Below, piece after piece: positions 63,827-64,000 of a DNA stretch of 64,000 bases. The notes below the pieces were generated by a model, which made no database searches, was not told the DNA's origin, and was given only the letters and a program-made list of their open reading frames with translations. Location of the stretch: positions 1-64,000 of the forward strand of contig CABSJA010000004.1 of the NCBI GenBank assembly GCA_902477915.1, in the 5' to 3' direction. Source of the stretch: an uncultured Veillonella sp. GTDB lineage: Bacteria; Bacillota; Negativicutes; Veillonellales; Veillonellaceae. A program made the position numbers and the translations under genes. Position 1 is the first letter of the stretch, and each line of letters starts with the position of its first letter.

Positions 63827-64000
63827 AGTCTACCTCGATAGAACTTCCGAAGTCGCTGGCAATCATTGGTCTATACACTAGTATATGTAAACACTCATCA
63901 ACCTTGGTAATACGTGCTACATAAAATCCTTTATCAGCAATATCAAAAAAGCGATTAAAGGATCCCCCAATCATTACCTTAAAAGGAATATGGGCAGCCT
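63807..64000 (-). CDS. Partial unidentified gene upstream of uppS (5' end outside window)
   Basis: An open frame enters at the window edge and ends with TAA at 63807. The visible C-terminal 63 residues are soluble and contain KVMIGGSFNRFFDIADKGFYVA and end VDYAKEII. The 20-bp overlap with uppS suggests an operon. I do not recognise the family. frr often precedes uppS, but this does not resemble it. Confidence 0.6.
   Translation of the reverse strand, partial: AAHIPFKVMIGGSFNRFFDIADKGFYVARITKVDECLHILVYRPMIASDFGSSIEVDYAKEII

Noticed and set aside
1..64000. tRNA, rRNA, CRISPR, insertion sequence or prophage genes
   Set aside because: Intergenic gaps were read on both strands and none showed cloverleaf, rRNA, repeat-spacer or transposase signatures.

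Overview
The window looks like chromosome of a Veillonella-type bacterium (Negativicutes, diderm Firmicutes). It is AT-rich. It carries Firmicutes gene orders: hrcA-grpE-dnaK-dnaJ-prmA-rsmE-mtaB, nusB-xseA-xseB-ispA-tlyA-nadK-argR, and uppS-cdsA-dxr-rseP-ispG-proS. It also has a late cobalamin pathway and Asp23/Gls24 proteins. The genus is inferred from gene content and protein character, not from a database search. All but three genes lie on the minus strand, so the text below follows transcription from high to low coordinates.

From 64.0 to 57.2 kb is the isoprenoid, envelope and prolyl-tRNA block: an unidentified partial gene, uppS, cdsA, dxr, rseP, ispG and proS, closed by a terminator. 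From 57.1 to 46.4 kb one promoter precedes a PHP phosphoesterase, a P-loop/Asp23 fusion, miaB, mutS, mutL, an RsmJ-like methyltransferase, miaA and a PLP lyase. From 46.3 to 42.1 kb mnmA has a structured leader and is followed by lepA and hemW. A small siroheme-reductase-like gene (41.5-42.1 kb) and an AT-rich gap with a 108-bp inverted-repeat element come next. The CIRCE-controlled hrcA heat-shock operon (41.1-36.5 kb) runs on into prmA, rsmE, mtaB and hinT. rpsU, which was found by reading the sequence directly, has a consensus promoter and is followed by yqeY. A large, divergent glutamine synthetase has its own promoter and an attenuator-like leader.

The plus-strand genes tpx and psiE sit at 29-30 kb. 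From 28.7 to 18.4 kb are a heterodimeric ABC exporter, a SpoU methyltransferase, a ChbG/HpnK-like deacetylase with a flippase-like membrane protein, an ACT regulator, hom, thrB, htpX and ndk. From 18.3 to 10.6 kb is cobalamin assembly: pduO, cobU, cobQ, cbiB, cobS, pduX, cobD and cobC. A plus-strand orphan gene interrupts this block. The rest, down to base 60, is rsuA, an M24 peptidase, efp, two asp23 genes, nusB, a TsaD paralog, xseA/xseB, ispA, divPAP2, tlyA, nadK, mnmM and argR.

I found no phage, insertion sequence, CRISPR array, tRNA, rRNA or defence island. Most of the window is ordinary housekeeping DNA. The most interesting signals are RNA structures in short leaders: alternative hairpins before chbG, a GAAA-looped terminator-like hairpin before glnA, three mini-hairpins before mnmA, and a hairpin separating the lepA Shine-Dalgarno from its start codon. 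Also notable are the 108-bp inverted-repeat element and the P-loop/Asp23 fusion. All functional readings of these are inference from sequence.
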